From the NCBI GenBank assembly GCA_016285835.1, contig JAEERM010000006.1:1-64000 (forward strand): a stretch of 64,000 nt of DNA, written 5' to 3'. A model generated the notes under the pieces. It did no database searches. It was not told the origin of the DNA and saw nothing but the letters and a program-made list of their open reading frames with translations. Source of the DNA: Fibrobacter sp. (lineage in GTDB: Bacteria > Fibrobacterota > Fibrobacteria > Fibrobacterales > Fibrobacteraceae). This document shows positions 1 through 9,138 of this stretch, in pieces. Position 1 is the first letter of the stretch. Each line of letters opens with the position of its first letter. The translations under genes and the position numbers were made by a program.

Positions 1-1049
<1,049 letters not shown>

Positions 1050-1053
1050 GGGA

Positions 1054-1749
1054 TTACTTTTTTTCGATGACGAGGATGTTCCCGTCGTAGGTCATGACCC
1101 CGAGTAGGATGCTGTGGATAAGCCGGAACTTGTCGACTTTGTAATAGGGCCCGTTTGCCATGGGGTTGGTGCAGTCGGGGTCGGCAACTAGGAATTGCTT
1201 TTTCTCGTCGAGGCCGTACAATACCACGAAATGGCCCATCGGATCACCGTGGATATCGTCGAAAACGGACTGGTCTTTATCGTTCGTGTATTCGCGGGGG
1301 CTGCGGTATAGATATGTGGCGCTTAAGCCGCAAAGCACGGGAATACCGCGCTTGAAATATCCTTCGAACATGCTTGCCCGTAAATCGGCCGTTGCGACCG
1401 TACCGCCCAGGTCGATAAACCGGATGTAGGCGTCAATCGCCTTCTTGAGCTTGGGCGCATGTTTTGCCTTGTGAAGCTTCACGAGTTTCTCGCGGAGCTC
1501 GGGCATCTTGAGGTTGCTCCAGGTGGGGTCAAAAAGTTTGAGATTATAAGAATAGATGGTCGCCTTGAACCCGCGCTTGAGCGCGTCGATGCCGAGGAAT
1601 ACGCCGAGCGTGCCGCCTTCTTCCAGGAACTCGATTTCGGAGATGAGCTTTTTAAGGGGTATCTTGTAGCCGAGATGCGAATATACCGCGTGTAGGCTGG
1701 TCGGTCCGCACGTGACATCGTCTGGCTGAGGGAGAATCTTTATTTCCAT
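1054..1749 (-). CDS. C39-like cysteine peptidase family protein (cytoplasmic)
   Basis: 231 residues when started at ATG 1749, which has GAGG seven bases upstream; an earlier in-frame ATG (1815) lacks such a site. The papain-like C39 pattern is complete: Cys14 in DDVTCGPTSLHAVY, His173 in MGHFVVLYGL and Asp190 in LVADPD. There is no signal peptide, transmembrane segment or ABC transporter domain, so it is not a bacteriocin exporter peptidase of the usual kind. It is probably a stand-alone cytosolic peptidase or amidase acting with the downstream amidohydrolase, whose start codon follows after four bases. Substrate cannot be told from sequence. Confidence 0.78.
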   Translation of the reverse strand: MEIKILPQPDDVTCGPTSLHAVYSHLGYKIPLKKLISEIEFLEEGGTLGVFLGIDALKRGFKATIYSYNLKLFDPTWSNLKMPELREKLVKLHKAKHAPKLKKAIDAYIRFIDLGGTVATADLRASMFEGYFKRGIPVLCGLSATYLYRSPREYTNDKDQSVFDDIHGDPMGHFVVLYGLDEKKQFLVADPDCTNPMANGPYYKVDKFRLIHSILLGVMTYDGNILVIEKK

Positions 1750-1895
1750 CGCTTTGCCTCGATTATGACGTGGCGGTTTGATACACAAATCGTCGAACGG
1801 GCGAAAATATAGCAAAAAAATTTAAAAATGCTCAAAAAACCTATAGTTTTTATTCTATCAGTTCCCGAAAAATATTTTCGTTTCTTTTATTGTGT

Positions 1896-1935
1896 TTGAC
1901 ACAAAATGTCATCTGATTTTATTATATTAGTGCAC
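1896..1935 (+). promoter_or_regulatory. radA promoter with start-codon-proximal -10; possible LexA-like palindrome
   Basis: TTGACA at 1896-1901 is followed by TATTAT (1920-1925, 18-base spacer) overlapping TATATT (1923-1928). The latter ends seven bases before the ATG at 1936, and there is no ribosome-binding site, so a leaderless or nearly leaderless mRNA is predicted. GTGC...GCAC at 1930-1945 forms an imperfect palindrome across the start codon that partly matches the Fibrobacter LexA operator as I recall it. Confidence 0.5.
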
Positions 1936-3333
1936 ATGGTAGCACTAAATAAAAACAAGGCAAAAAAAGAGATTGAGTTCCTCTGCACGAGTTGCGGCAA
2001 TACCACGACGAAGTGGGTAGGGAAGTGCCCGTTTTGCGGGGAGTGGAACACGCTCAAAGAACATGTGGTAGAACCGGTTCTGGAAAATTCGGGGCGCGGG
2101 GGCCGTGGCTTGGGTGGCCCTGTCCACCAGGTGGTGGCGCTCAAGGATGTCTCTACCGAAGACACGCGCCGGTTGAGTACGGCGAATACGGAATTCGACC
2201 GCGTGCTAGGCGGAGGCCTGGCACCGGGGTCGCTTGTGCTGATTGGCGGCGACCCGGGCATAGGCAAGTCGACGCTCGTGCTCACGACTCTTGCCACGAT
2301 GACGGCTGCCGGCGTCAAGACGCTTTACGTGAGCGGCGAAGAAAGTGCAAGCCAGGTAAAACTTCGCAGCGAGCGCCTGAACGTTTCCGGGAGCGACATG
2401 CTCCTGCTCTGCGAGACGGGGCTCGAAAAGATTATCGAGAAGGCCAAGGAAATCAAGCCGCAGGTGCTTGTCGTCGACTCTATCCAGACGGTGTACAAGG
2501 GCGACTTGCCGGGAACGCCGGGGTCGGCTTCGCAGTTGCGCGAGTGTACTTTGGACTTGATGGTGTTTGCGAAGAACACGGGGTGCATTACCATCCTTAT
2601 TGGCCATGTGACCAAGGACGGGCAGATTGCCGGCCCGCGCATCTTGGAGCACATGGTCGATACCGTCGTGTATTTCGAGGGGGACCGCAACAACCAGTAC
2701 CGCCTGCTGCGCACTATAAAGAACCGCTTTGGTGCTACCGACGAGATTGGTGTTTTCGAGATGACGAGTCACGGGCTGAATGCCGTGCCGAACCCGAGCC
2801 GCGTGTTTCTGCAAGAGGGCGTTCCGCCGACTCCGGGGAGCGTTGTCTGCTGTACGCTCGAAGGCTCGCGCGCGTTGCTCTTTGAAACTCAGGCGCTTGT
2901 GAACCAGACGAACTTTGCTGTGCCGCAGCGTGTGGCCGCAGGTATCGACCCAAAACGCCTTACCATCATCCTTGCTTTGCTCGAAAAATTCGGTGGCGTA
3001 AGTGTCGGCATGTGCGACGTGTTCGCAAGTATTGCCGGCGGCATCCGCGTGAGCGATACGTCGTCCGACCTAGCCCTCGCGCTCGCTATCGCGAGCAACC
3101 ATCTGGGAATCCCGCTGGGCCGCCAGACCATCGCCATAGGGGAGCTCGGTCTGTCGGGCGAGGTCCGGAACGTGAGCCTCCTGGACCAGCGGCTCAAGGA
3201 GGCCCGTCGTTTGGGGATGACCGTGGCCGTGATTCCTTCGTCCGGTAAACTGCCCGATTCTGTGGGGGGCATGCGCATCGTTCGCGTGGCTGGTCTCAGC
3301 GAGGCCGTGGCCTGGCTCATGGACCAGAAGTAA
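1936..3333 (+). CDS. radA: DNA repair protein RadA/Sms
   Basis: 465 residues when started at ATG 1936. The zinc finger (CTSCG...CPFCGEW, residues about 16-35), Walker A (GGDPGIGKST), the RadA-specific KNRFG motif in TIKNRFGATDEIG, and a Lon-protease-like C-terminal domain appear in the expected order and at normal family length. RadA is a RecA-like hexameric helicase that promotes branch migration of recombination intermediates in the cytoplasm. The first in-frame ATG, ten codons upstream at 1906, is less likely because the -10-like TATATT lies between the two. The gene stands alone, ending at a bidirectional terminator shared with the convergent pentapeptide gene. Confidence 0.96.
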   Translation: MVALNKNKAKKEIEFLCTSCGNTTTKWVGKCPFCGEWNTLKEHVVEPVLENSGRGGRGLGGPVHQVVALKDVSTEDTRRLSTANTEFDRVLGGGLAPGSLVLIGGDPGIGKSTLVLTTLATMTAAGVKTLYVSGEESASQVKLRSERLNVSGSDMLLLCETGLEKIIEKAKEIKPQVLVVDSIQTVYKGDLPGTPGSASQLRECTLDLMVFAKNTGCITILIGHVTKDGQIAGPRILEHMVDTVVYFEGDRNNQYRLLRTIKNRFGATDEIGVFEMTSHGLNAVPNPSRVFLQEGVPPTPGSVVCCTLEGSRALLFETQALVNQTNFAVPQRVAAGIDPKRLTIILALLEKFGGVSVGMCDVFASIAGGIRVSDTSSDLALALAIASNHLGIPLGRQTIAIGELGLSGEVRNVSLLDQRLKEARRLGMTVAVIPSSGKLPDSVGGMRIVRVAGLSEAVAWLMDQK

Positions 3334-3370
3334 TCGATGTGCTGTGAGATTTACTCTCGTCGCAAAAAAT

Positions 3371-3398
3371 AAAGGGCGCCCCGCAGGGCGTCCTTTTT
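3371..3398. terminator. Bidirectional terminator between radA and pentapeptide gene
   Basis: A 10-bp stem (AAAGGGCGCC with GGCGTCCTTT, one G-T pair, loop of six) has T-runs on both strands and lies between convergent genes that end at 3333 and 3420. Confidence 0.85.
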
Positions 3399-3419
3399 AA
3401 ATCCGTTATGTAGGGAAGA

Positions 3420-4853
3420 CTATTCTTCGTCGTCGGAGTGTTTTTTCTTCTTCTTTTTCTTCGGAGCATCATCGTCGTCCGAAGCTTCTTCACGCGGCTT
3501 TCTCTTGCCCGTGCCTTCGACCTTGATGTCGGCAGCCTTTTCACCACGCTTGGTGAAACCGAACTGACGCGGATCGAGACCGCCCGGGAACTTGGTCCTG
3601 TTGTCGTAGATGACCTTCTTGGCGGTGAACTTTTCGATTTTCGCGTTGGTCAGGTCGGCGCCGGAGAAGTCAACGTCTTCCATCTTGGTGTCGGCGTCAA
3701 TCTTCACGCCTTCCATGTTGGCGTTGAGGAAGCTAACCTTGGTCAGCTTGGCACCGGCGAAGCTTGCACCGGAGAGCGTAGCGAGGTTGAAGTCGGTACG
3801 TTCGATGGTGGAGTTGGAGAAGTTGGCCTTGGTGAGGTCAGCCTTGTCGAAGATGTTCTTGCGGATGTAGGCCCCGTCGAAGACAACCTTCATCATTTCA
3901 GCTTCCTTGAACACGACCTTGTTCACGTCGGAGTCGAAGAAGGAGGCCTTGTTGAGCTTGGTGCGTTCGAAGGAGCTCTTGGAAACGCTACCCTTGTCGA
4001 AGACGACGCCGGTCAGGTCCTGGCTGTTGAAGTTCATGTTCTTGAGCGAGGACTGGGCGAACTTGGCCTTCTGGAGCTGCGTCTTGGACAGATCGACGTC
4101 ATTGAAGGAGGTCAGGGAAAGGTCCGCTTCCTGGAGGTTGACGTTCTTGAAGTCGGCGCCGCCGAAGTTGGCCTGAGAAAGACCGGCCTTGGCGAAGTTG
4201 ACGTTCTCGAGGTCGGCGCTGCCGAAGTTGGCGGCAATGAGGTTACAGGCCGTAAAGTCGGTCTTGACCAGTTTTGCCTTCTTGAGGTTCGTGTTAGCCA
4301 TCAAGGAACGGGAGAAGTTCGCGTTCGTCATGTTGGCCTTGCTGAAGTCGGCGTTGGTGAGGTCGACGTCCATGACAGATGCCTGGGTGAAGTCGGCCTT
4401 GCTGAAGTCGGCACCGTCGGAAACCTTCATGGCATCGAGGCGGGCGTTCTTGAAGTTCGCCTGCGGGAATTCGCTGTCCAGGAGGGTGGCACGGTAGAGG
4501 TTTGCGCCTTCGAAGTTTGCGCCCTTGAAGTTGGAGGAGCGGATGTCGGCACCGCTAATCGTTGCCTTCGAGAGGTTCGCGTTCTTGAAGTTGGCGCCAC
4601 TGATCACCGCGTTCTGGAAGGAAACTTCGGGGAGGTTCGCTTCCGTGAACTTTATATTCTCACCAGCTGCGCGCTGGAAGTCCGTCACATGCTTGACAGC
4701 CTTGGCTTTAGAGAAGTTGAATTCATCAATGCGTTTATCGCGGAAAGAAATGTTCAGGTCTTTGCCGGACCAGTCTGTTTGCTGGGCGAATGCCGAAAAC
4801 GTCATTGCGCAGACAAGGCCGATGCCCAACTTGGATACTTTAATCATATTCAT
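3420..4853 (-). CDS. Exported pentapeptide-repeat protein with charged C-terminal tail
   Basis: 477 residues from ATG 4853, which has AAGGGA eight bases upstream. A signal peptide (cleavage after SAFA, about residue 24) precedes roughly 370 residues of A(D/N)(L/F)xx pentapeptide repeats (ANFKN, ADFSK, ANLSK and similar), which in this family fold as a right-handed quadrilateral beta-helix. The tail carries an Asp run, seven consecutive Lys and an acidic end. Most known pentapeptide proteins are cytoplasmic (for example gyrase-protecting DNA mimics), so an exported, unusually long one points to a structural or binding role in the periplasm or at the surface. Function unknown. The strongly periodic coding sequence also leaves a long open antisense frame, which I regard as an artefact. 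Confidence 0.88.
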   Translation of the reverse strand: MNMIKVSKLGIGLVCAMTFSAFAQQTDWSGKDLNISFRDKRIDEFNFSKAKAVKHVTDFQRAAGENIKFTEANLPEVSFQNAVISGANFKNANLSKATISGADIRSSNFKGANFEGANLYRATLLDSEFPQANFKNARLDAMKVSDGADFSKADFTQASVMDVDLTNADFSKANMTNANFSRSLMANTNLKKAKLVKTDFTACNLIAANFGSADLENVNFAKAGLSQANFGGADFKNVNLQEADLSLTSFNDVDLSKTQLQKAKFAQSSLKNMNFNSQDLTGVVFDKGSVSKSSFERTKLNKASFFDSDVNKVVFKEAEMMKVVFDGAYIRKNIFDKADLTKANFSNSTIERTDFNLATLSGASFAGAKLTKVSFLNANMEGVKIDADTKMEDVDFSGADLTNAKIEKFTAKKVIYDNRTKFPGGLDPRQFGFTKRGEKAADIKVEGTGKRKPREEASDDDDAPKKKKKKKHSDDEE

Positions 4854-4972
4854 ATAAAATTCCCTTTGATTATGAACAAATATAACGGATAGCCCTAAAA
4901 TAACTAAAAATTTGGCAAAAGATTCCAAATAAAAAAAAAACATCTAAAAAAATGTTTGGTTTCCTTTACCTT

Positions 4973-4988
4973 GGGCACTTCTTTTGCA
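4973..4988 (+). promoter_or_regulatory. Candidate sigma-54 (-24/-12) promoter
   Basis: GGGCAC, five bases, TTGCA matches TGGCAC-N5-TTGCA at all but the first base, with the essential GG and GC exactly ten bases apart. It would start transcription near 4999, twelve bases before the ATG at 5011. An overlapping extended -10 (TGC TAGTTT, 4994-5002) is an alternative sigma-70-type reading. Confidence 0.4.
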
Positions 4989-5010
4989 AAAATTGCTAGT
5001 TTTGGCGCAA

Positions 5011-6207
5011 ATGCCAGAATTTGAGTCCAAGGAATACGATGTCGTTGTTTGCGGGGCCGGCCCTGCCGGTCTGATGGCTGCCTGTACCTATGGACGGCTG
5101 ACGGGCGGTGCCGGACGGGTTCTCCTTCTCGACAAGAAGGAACCTTGGAAAGAACCCATTTTCTGTGCGGAAGCTGTTTCGACGGGGCGTTTGAACGCTT
5201 TGTGGCCGATTTCCAAGGAATGGGTCCGTGGTAGTATCTCCGGTATATATTTTACATCTCCTGAAGGCTACAGGGCTGAATTCTACAGCAAGGACTGTGG
5301 GTCCATGTTGGACCGTTCCCGTTTCCACCATGCTCTCGCAGATGGTTGCGCTGAGGCGGGTGTCGAATGCCATTTTGATGCTCTGGTTACTAAACTCACC
5401 CGCGACGGGGATTCCTGGTTGGTCCAGTCAATGACCGACGGCGAACTCTCGACCGTTCGGGCCAAGGCCGTAATCGATGCGACGGGGCCGGGATGCCGGT
5501 TGACCCGGAACGTTGATTGCCTCAAGGGTATAGAGTCTGGCGATACGGATTTGGAACCGGCCATTTTCGCAGTAGCCGAAGGCATCAAGCATAGTCGGGA
5601 ACATATAGAACTTTTCTTCGGGAGCGAATTCCCGAACGGCTACGGTTGGATTTTCCCGCGTGATGGCGTGGAAGTCAATATCGGTTTTGTCTTGGGTAAG
5701 GATCACGATTCGGCGGTCCCGCTGCGTCAGAAACTTTTGGAATTTATAAATAGGCGTTATCCGGGGGCGAAGATCAAGGCTGTGTATGGTGGCATGATTG
5801 CCTGTGGCCAGTCCAAGCGCCCGCTTGCGATGCATGGCGTTTTCAAGGCGGGGGATGCAGCGAGCTGCGTGAACCCGATTAGCCGTTCCGGTATCGTGGA
5901 ATCGCTCCGTTGCGGAAAGATTGTCGCTGAATCTGTTGTGGAATGGCTTGCTTGCAGCACCGATGCTGAACGCGCCCGTGTGGAAGCTTCGGTGCTCGAC
6001 CGCTGGATGAAGGCCCAGGGACGCGCCCATTTGCAGATTGCAAATGCGAAGCCCACGTTCGGGAAAATTTCGGATGCGCAGTTTGACCGTGCCGCCAAAA
6101 AGCTCTCCCGGATTCCCCGTGGAAAGGCTTCCCTCTGTCGTATATTCTTCACTGTTTTGAGCGCCTGTCCGTCGTTGATTTGGAAAATGCGCTCTTTCTT
6201 GCGGTAA
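5011..6207 (+). CDS. Geranylgeranyl reductase family FAD-dependent oxidoreductase
   Basis: 398 residues from ATG 5011. The N-terminal FAD-binding motif GAGPAGLMAA, the CAEAVS region, VIDATGPG, the family-typical GYGWIFPRDG, and GDAASCVNPISRSGI near residue 290 match the geranylgeranyl reductase superfamily (para-hydroxybenzoate hydroxylase fold). Members reduce isoprenoid double bonds, in archaeal lipids, chlorophyll side chains or menaquinone tails; in a bacterium with quinone-linked enzymes a menaquinone-tail role is possible but is only inference. It is followed after four bases by sufE, so the two genes are co-transcribed. No ribosome-binding site is visible, and a sigma-54-like and an extended -10 element lie just upstream. 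Confidence 0.8.
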   Translation: MPEFESKEYDVVVCGAGPAGLMAACTYGRLTGGAGRVLLLDKKEPWKEPIFCAEAVSTGRLNALWPISKEWVRGSISGIYFTSPEGYRAEFYSKDCGSMLDRSRFHHALADGCAEAGVECHFDALVTKLTRDGDSWLVQSMTDGELSTVRAKAVIDATGPGCRLTRNVDCLKGIESGDTDLEPAIFAVAEGIKHSREHIELFFGSEFPNGYGWIFPRDGVEVNIGFVLGKDHDSAVPLRQKLLEFINRRYPGAKIKAVYGGMIACGQSKRPLAMHGVFKAGDAASCVNPISRSGIVESLRCGKIVAESVVEWLACSTDAERARVEASVLDRWMKAQGRAHLQIANAKPTFGKISDAQFDRAAKKLSRIPRGKASLCRIFFTVLSACPSLIWKMRSFLR

Positions 6208-6211
6208 TAAA

Positions 6212-6655
6212 ATGTCGGCTATAGAAGAACGGTTGGAAAAAGTTCGCGCGAAGTTCGCTTCGTTTTCGGATCAGGACGACAAGTGGAAATACTTGCTCGA
6301 CTTGGCCCGTGCGCACAAGGGGATGGACGCTTCGCTGAAGGCGGAGAAGTACATCATCCAAGGTTGTGCATCCACGATGTACCTGGTTCCCAAGTTCGAA
6401 TCTGGCGTAATCCATTTCGAGATGGACGTGGAAGGCGGAACGACGAACCCGCTGATTAGCCGCGGATTGGGAGCCCTTGCCCTTTTGGTGTACAACGATA
6501 TGCCTCCGAAGGAAATCCTTTCGGTGAATGCTGCGTTTTTCCAGGAAATCGGCTTGAACGTGGGACTTTCGCCCACGCGCTCCAACGGTTTTGCCAGCTT
6601 GATCAAGCAAATTTATTTATATGCCCGCGTCTTCGACGCAATTTCAAAAACATAG
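6212..6655 (+). CDS. sufE: SufE-like cysteine desulfurase partner
   Basis: 147 residues, normal for SufE. The invariant Cys lies in IIQGCASTMY (residue 52), the site that accepts persulfide from a SufS/CsdA-type desulfurase, and the C-terminal LSPTRSNGFASL block fits the family. It acts in cytoplasmic iron-sulfur cluster assembly. The start follows the flavoprotein stop by four bases, so translation is likely coupled. No sufS or sufBCD gene is in the window. Confidence 0.88.
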   Translation: MSAIEERLEKVRAKFASFSDQDDKWKYLLDLARAHKGMDASLKAEKYIIQGCASTMYLVPKFESGVIHFEMDVEGGTTNPLISRGLGALALLVYNDMPPKEILSVNAAFFQEIGLNVGLSPTRSNGFASLIKQIYLYARVFDAISKT

Positions 6656-6667
6656 GTAGGAGTCAAC

Positions 6668-7243
6668 ATGTCTTTTAGTTTCTTGAGTGGAAAGAGCCCG
6701 TTTGACGAGGCCGAAGAAAAATTGGAAGCCGGTGAGAATCCTTCCGGCAAGCCGAAACTCCCTACACCGACGATGGGTTGGCAGGATGTCGTGTTCCTCA
6801 TCGTGCTCGTGGGCCTGGTTGTTGGCGGCTACTACTATTATCAGTACACAAAGAAGAACAGTGCCGAGGCGTTTGCCAAGTGCGATGTCCTTTATGTGGC
6901 TGCCGAAACGGATCCCTCCAAACTGGTTGAGGCGGAGTCCTGCTACAATGCTACGTGGGACCTCGGTTTCGTGAGCGATTCTATGGAAATCCTCCGCCAG
7001 GACCGCCTGGGTGCTATCGAGGACAAACGCAACCACCTCAAGGATTTGTTCACTGACGTGATGGATGCCATTGCCGACAAGGATTCTGCAAAGGCTTTCG
7101 AAATCGTGAACGGTTACAATGGCCCGATGCTTTTACCGAAGAGCGATCGCGAAACGTGGGAATCCATTGCCAAGGCGGCTTCGCTGAAAGCGGCTGTCGA
7201 AGCGGCTGCGGCTCCGGCTGGCGATTCTGCTGCTGCAAAGTAA
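6668..7243 (+). CDS. Single-pass membrane protein of unknown function
   Basis: 191 residues with AGGAG eight bases before ATG. A 38-residue cytosolic-like N-terminus rich in Glu, Lys and Pro precedes one transmembrane segment (about 39-60, followed by Tyr-rich YYYYQY). A roughly 125-residue helical, soluble C-terminal part follows, ending in an Ala-rich tail. The layout resembles envelope scaffold proteins with a YfgM/TPR-like periplasmic part, but I do not recognise a family. It follows sufE by 12 bases and is probably the last gene of that operon. Confidence 0.7.
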   Translation: MSFSFLSGKSPFDEAEEKLEAGENPSGKPKLPTPTMGWQDVVFLIVLVGLVVGGYYYYQYTKKNSAEAFAKCDVLYVAAETDPSKLVEAESCYNATWDLGFVSDSMEILRQDRLGAIEDKRNHLKDLFTDVMDAIADKDSAKAFEIVNGYNGPMLLPKSDRETWESIAKAASLKAAVEAAAAPAGDSAAAK

Positions 7244-7292
7244 TTTTGCGGTATATATAAATAGGGAAACAGGCTAAGTAATATATATAGTC

Positions 7293-7703
7293 TTAGCGGA
7301 GTTTCTCGACAGTAATTTCCCTCTCGGTTTCCGAGAGGATTTTTATTTGGATGACGTGGGTAATGCCTGCGTCGTTTCCTTCTAGGCGTTCGGGCCATTC
7401 GATAAGGCTGATACCCGATGCCAAGTAGTCCGGGTCCATGCCGACTTCGTACAGGTCGGCGCCACCTTCGAGGCGGTAGAGGTCGAAGTGGAAGATGGGC
7501 GGGTCGTTCGGGTATTCGTGGAGGATGGTGTAGGTGGGGGAGCATACTGTGCCCGTGTAACCGAGCCCCTTGCAGACACCCCGGCTGATGACGGTCTTGC
7601 CCGCGCCCAAATTCCCGTAAAGGGCCACTCGGTCGCCTGGCTGCAGCGACTTCCCGAATTCGGTCGCCCAGTTGAACGTTTCATCTTCGCTTTTGAATAA
7701 CAT
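7293..7703 (-). CDS. tsaE: tRNA threonylcarbamoyladenosine biosynthesis ATPase TsaE
   Basis: 136 residues from ATG 7703 with AGGAAAG upstream; an upstream ATG at 7721 has no such site. The P-loop GNLGAGKTVISRG, SPTYTILHEY, IFHFDLYRLE and LIEWPERL are the conserved blocks of TsaE/YjeE. TsaE is the ATPase that supports TsaB-TsaD in forming t6A at position 37 of ANN-decoding tRNAs. A TsaC/Sua5-like gene for the same pathway lies separately at 58987-59574. The gene converges on the 6668 gene with a 49-base gap. Confidence 0.93.
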   Translation of the reverse strand: MLFKSEDETFNWATEFGKSLQPGDRVALYGNLGAGKTVISRGVCKGLGYTGTVCSPTYTILHEYPNDPPIFHFDLYRLEGGADLYEVGMDPDYLASGISLIEWPERLEGNDAGITHVIQIKILSETEREITVEKLR

Positions 7704-7710
7704 GTCTTTC

Positions 7711-7865
7711 CTAACCACCAACCATTAACCATTTTTTTTAGTGACCAGAGGAGATTGCTTCAGGGCTTCGCCCCTCGCAATGACAACCAAGGCGAATGCC
7801 ATGCCAAAACGCTTGCGTTTCGGCATGGCTGAGCCGACGAGTCATGCGCCTGCGAATGACAACTT
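7711..7865. repeat. Intergenic repeat-like block: TAACCA repeats and a strong hairpin
   Basis: Downstream of nspC and upstream of tsaE lie CTAACCACCAACCATTAACC (7711-7730), a dyad-rich stretch AGGGCTTCGCCCCT (7762-7775), and a 15-bp hairpin with one mismatch and a two-base loop (7798-7829: GCCATGCCAAAACGC TT then its complement). No T-run follows, so it does not look like a plain terminator. It resembles dispersed intergenic repeat elements. Confidence 0.5.
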
Positions 7866-7880
7866 TTTCTTTCGTCAAGA

Positions 7881-9008
7881 TCACAGCTTGTCCTTGAACT
7901 GTTCGTAGGTGAACCTGTGCAGCAGGTGGAATTTCCCGTCCATGTCGAACATGCCGATATCTGGGTGACGGACCCCGTTGAAGAACGTGGTCTTGACCAT
8001 GGTGTAGTGGATCATGTCTTCGAAGATGATGCGGTCCCCGACCTGGAGCGGTGCGTCGAACGAATAGTCGCCAAGCTGGTCACCGGCTAGGCAGGTATTT
8101 CCGGTTATTTTGTATGTAAACTTCTTTTCGCCGGGCAACGCTGCCCCCGTAATGTTCGGCCTGTAGGGCATTTCCAGGCAGTCTGGCATGTGCGCACTGA
8201 TGGACACGTTCAATATGGCGATGTCCATCTTGTTGTGTACGATGTCGGCGACCGTGGCTACCAGTTCGCCCGTTTGCCAGCCGACCGCCTCTCCCGGTTC
8301 CATGACGACCTCGAGGTGTGGATAGCGTTTTTTAAAGTCGTTGAGGAGCTTGACAAGCTCTTCACGGTGGTAATCTTTGCGGGTGATGTGGTGGCCTCCA
8401 CCGAAGTTCACCCATTTCATTTGGGGCAAGTAACGCCCGAATTTCTTCTCGAACGCATTGAGAACGCCTTCGAGCGCGTCAACGTCTTGTTCGCACAGGG
8501 CATGGAAATGCAGCCCTTCGATGCCGTCCAGCAGTTCTGGCTTGAACTCGGCCTCGGTCACGCCGAGCCTGGAGTGGAGCCCGCAGGGGTTGTAAATATC
8601 TGTTTCGACGGTGGAAAATTCCGGGTTCACGCGGATGCCCGCGCTTATTTTACTTGCAATGGTTTTTTCCTTGAACCGCTGCCACTGAGAAAAGCTGTTG
8701 TACGTGATGTGGTCGGCATACTTGAGAATCTCGTCGATTTCCCCGTCTTCGTATGCAGGTGCGAATACATGGACTTCCTTGCCCATTTCTTCTTTGGCGA
8801 GTCGAGCCTCGTTAAGGCTGCTGGCTGTGGCACCGGGGAGATATTCCGCGATAATGGGGAACGATCTCCAAAAACTGTAACCTTTGAGGGCGCAGATAAT
8901 CTTAACGCCTGTCCTTTCTTGAATGTTATTCAATATTTCCATGTTCCGGCGAAGGCGTTTTTCGTCCAGAACGAAACAGGGACTAGTGGCTTGTGTGTAA
9001 TCGGGCAT
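7881..9008 (-). CDS. nspC: Carboxynorspermidine decarboxylase
   Basis: 375 residues, the usual NspC length. The pyridoxal-phosphate lysine is K42 in ALKGYS, and WVNFGGGHHITRKDY, EPGEAVGWQ and the C-terminal cofactor-site segment EDMIHYTMVK match the alanine-racemase-fold decarboxylases. NspC removes CO2 from carboxynorspermidine or carboxyspermidine, the last step of the alternative polyamine route; the partner dehydrogenase gene is not in the window. The start ATG (9008) lies six bases after a TATATT hexamer with no ribosome-binding site. Confidence 0.92.
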   Translation of the reverse strand: MPDYTQATSPCFVLDEKRLRRNMEILNNIQERTGVKIICALKGYSFWRSFPIIAEYLPGATASSLNEARLAKEEMGKEVHVFAPAYEDGEIDEILKYADHITYNSFSQWQRFKEKTIASKISAGIRVNPEFSTVETDIYNPCGLHSRLGVTEAEFKPELLDGIEGLHFHALCEQDVDALEGVLNAFEKKFGRYLPQMKWVNFGGGHHITRKDYHREELVKLLNDFKKRYPHLEVVMEPGEAVGWQTGELVATVADIVHNKMDIAILNVSISAHMPDCLEMPYRPNITGAALPGEKKFTYKITGNTCLAGDQLGDYSFDAPLQVGDRIIFEDMIHYTMVKTTFFNGVRHPDIGMFDMDGKFHLLHRFTYEQFKDKL

Positions 9009-9014
9009 GTGCCA

Positions 9015-9020
9015 AATATA
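9015..9020 (-). promoter_or_regulatory. -10 hexamer TATATT immediately before nspC
   Basis: TATATT on the minus strand ends six bases before the nspC ATG, placing the predicted transcription start at or next to the start codon (leaderless). Confidence 0.5.
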
Positions 9021-9138
9021 GGAAAAGAAGCCAAGGGTGCTTTTTTTGCCTCTTTTTGGGGTTGTTTTGCTAGAAAAAAAGTGTTTTTTTATGATATCTT
9101 CTTGTCTTTTAAAAATTCCTTTAACTAAATTTAAAGCA

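Noticed and set aside
3438-4892. 484-codon open frame antisense to the pentapeptide gene
   Set aside because: Its Val/Gly/Glu-rich repeats are the reverse reading of the pentapeptide repeats; there is no independent start signal and the sense protein has a signal peptide and a ribosome-binding site.
7798-7829. Terminator of nspC
   Set aside because: The stem is strong, but there is no T-run on either side and it sits inside a repeat-like block.
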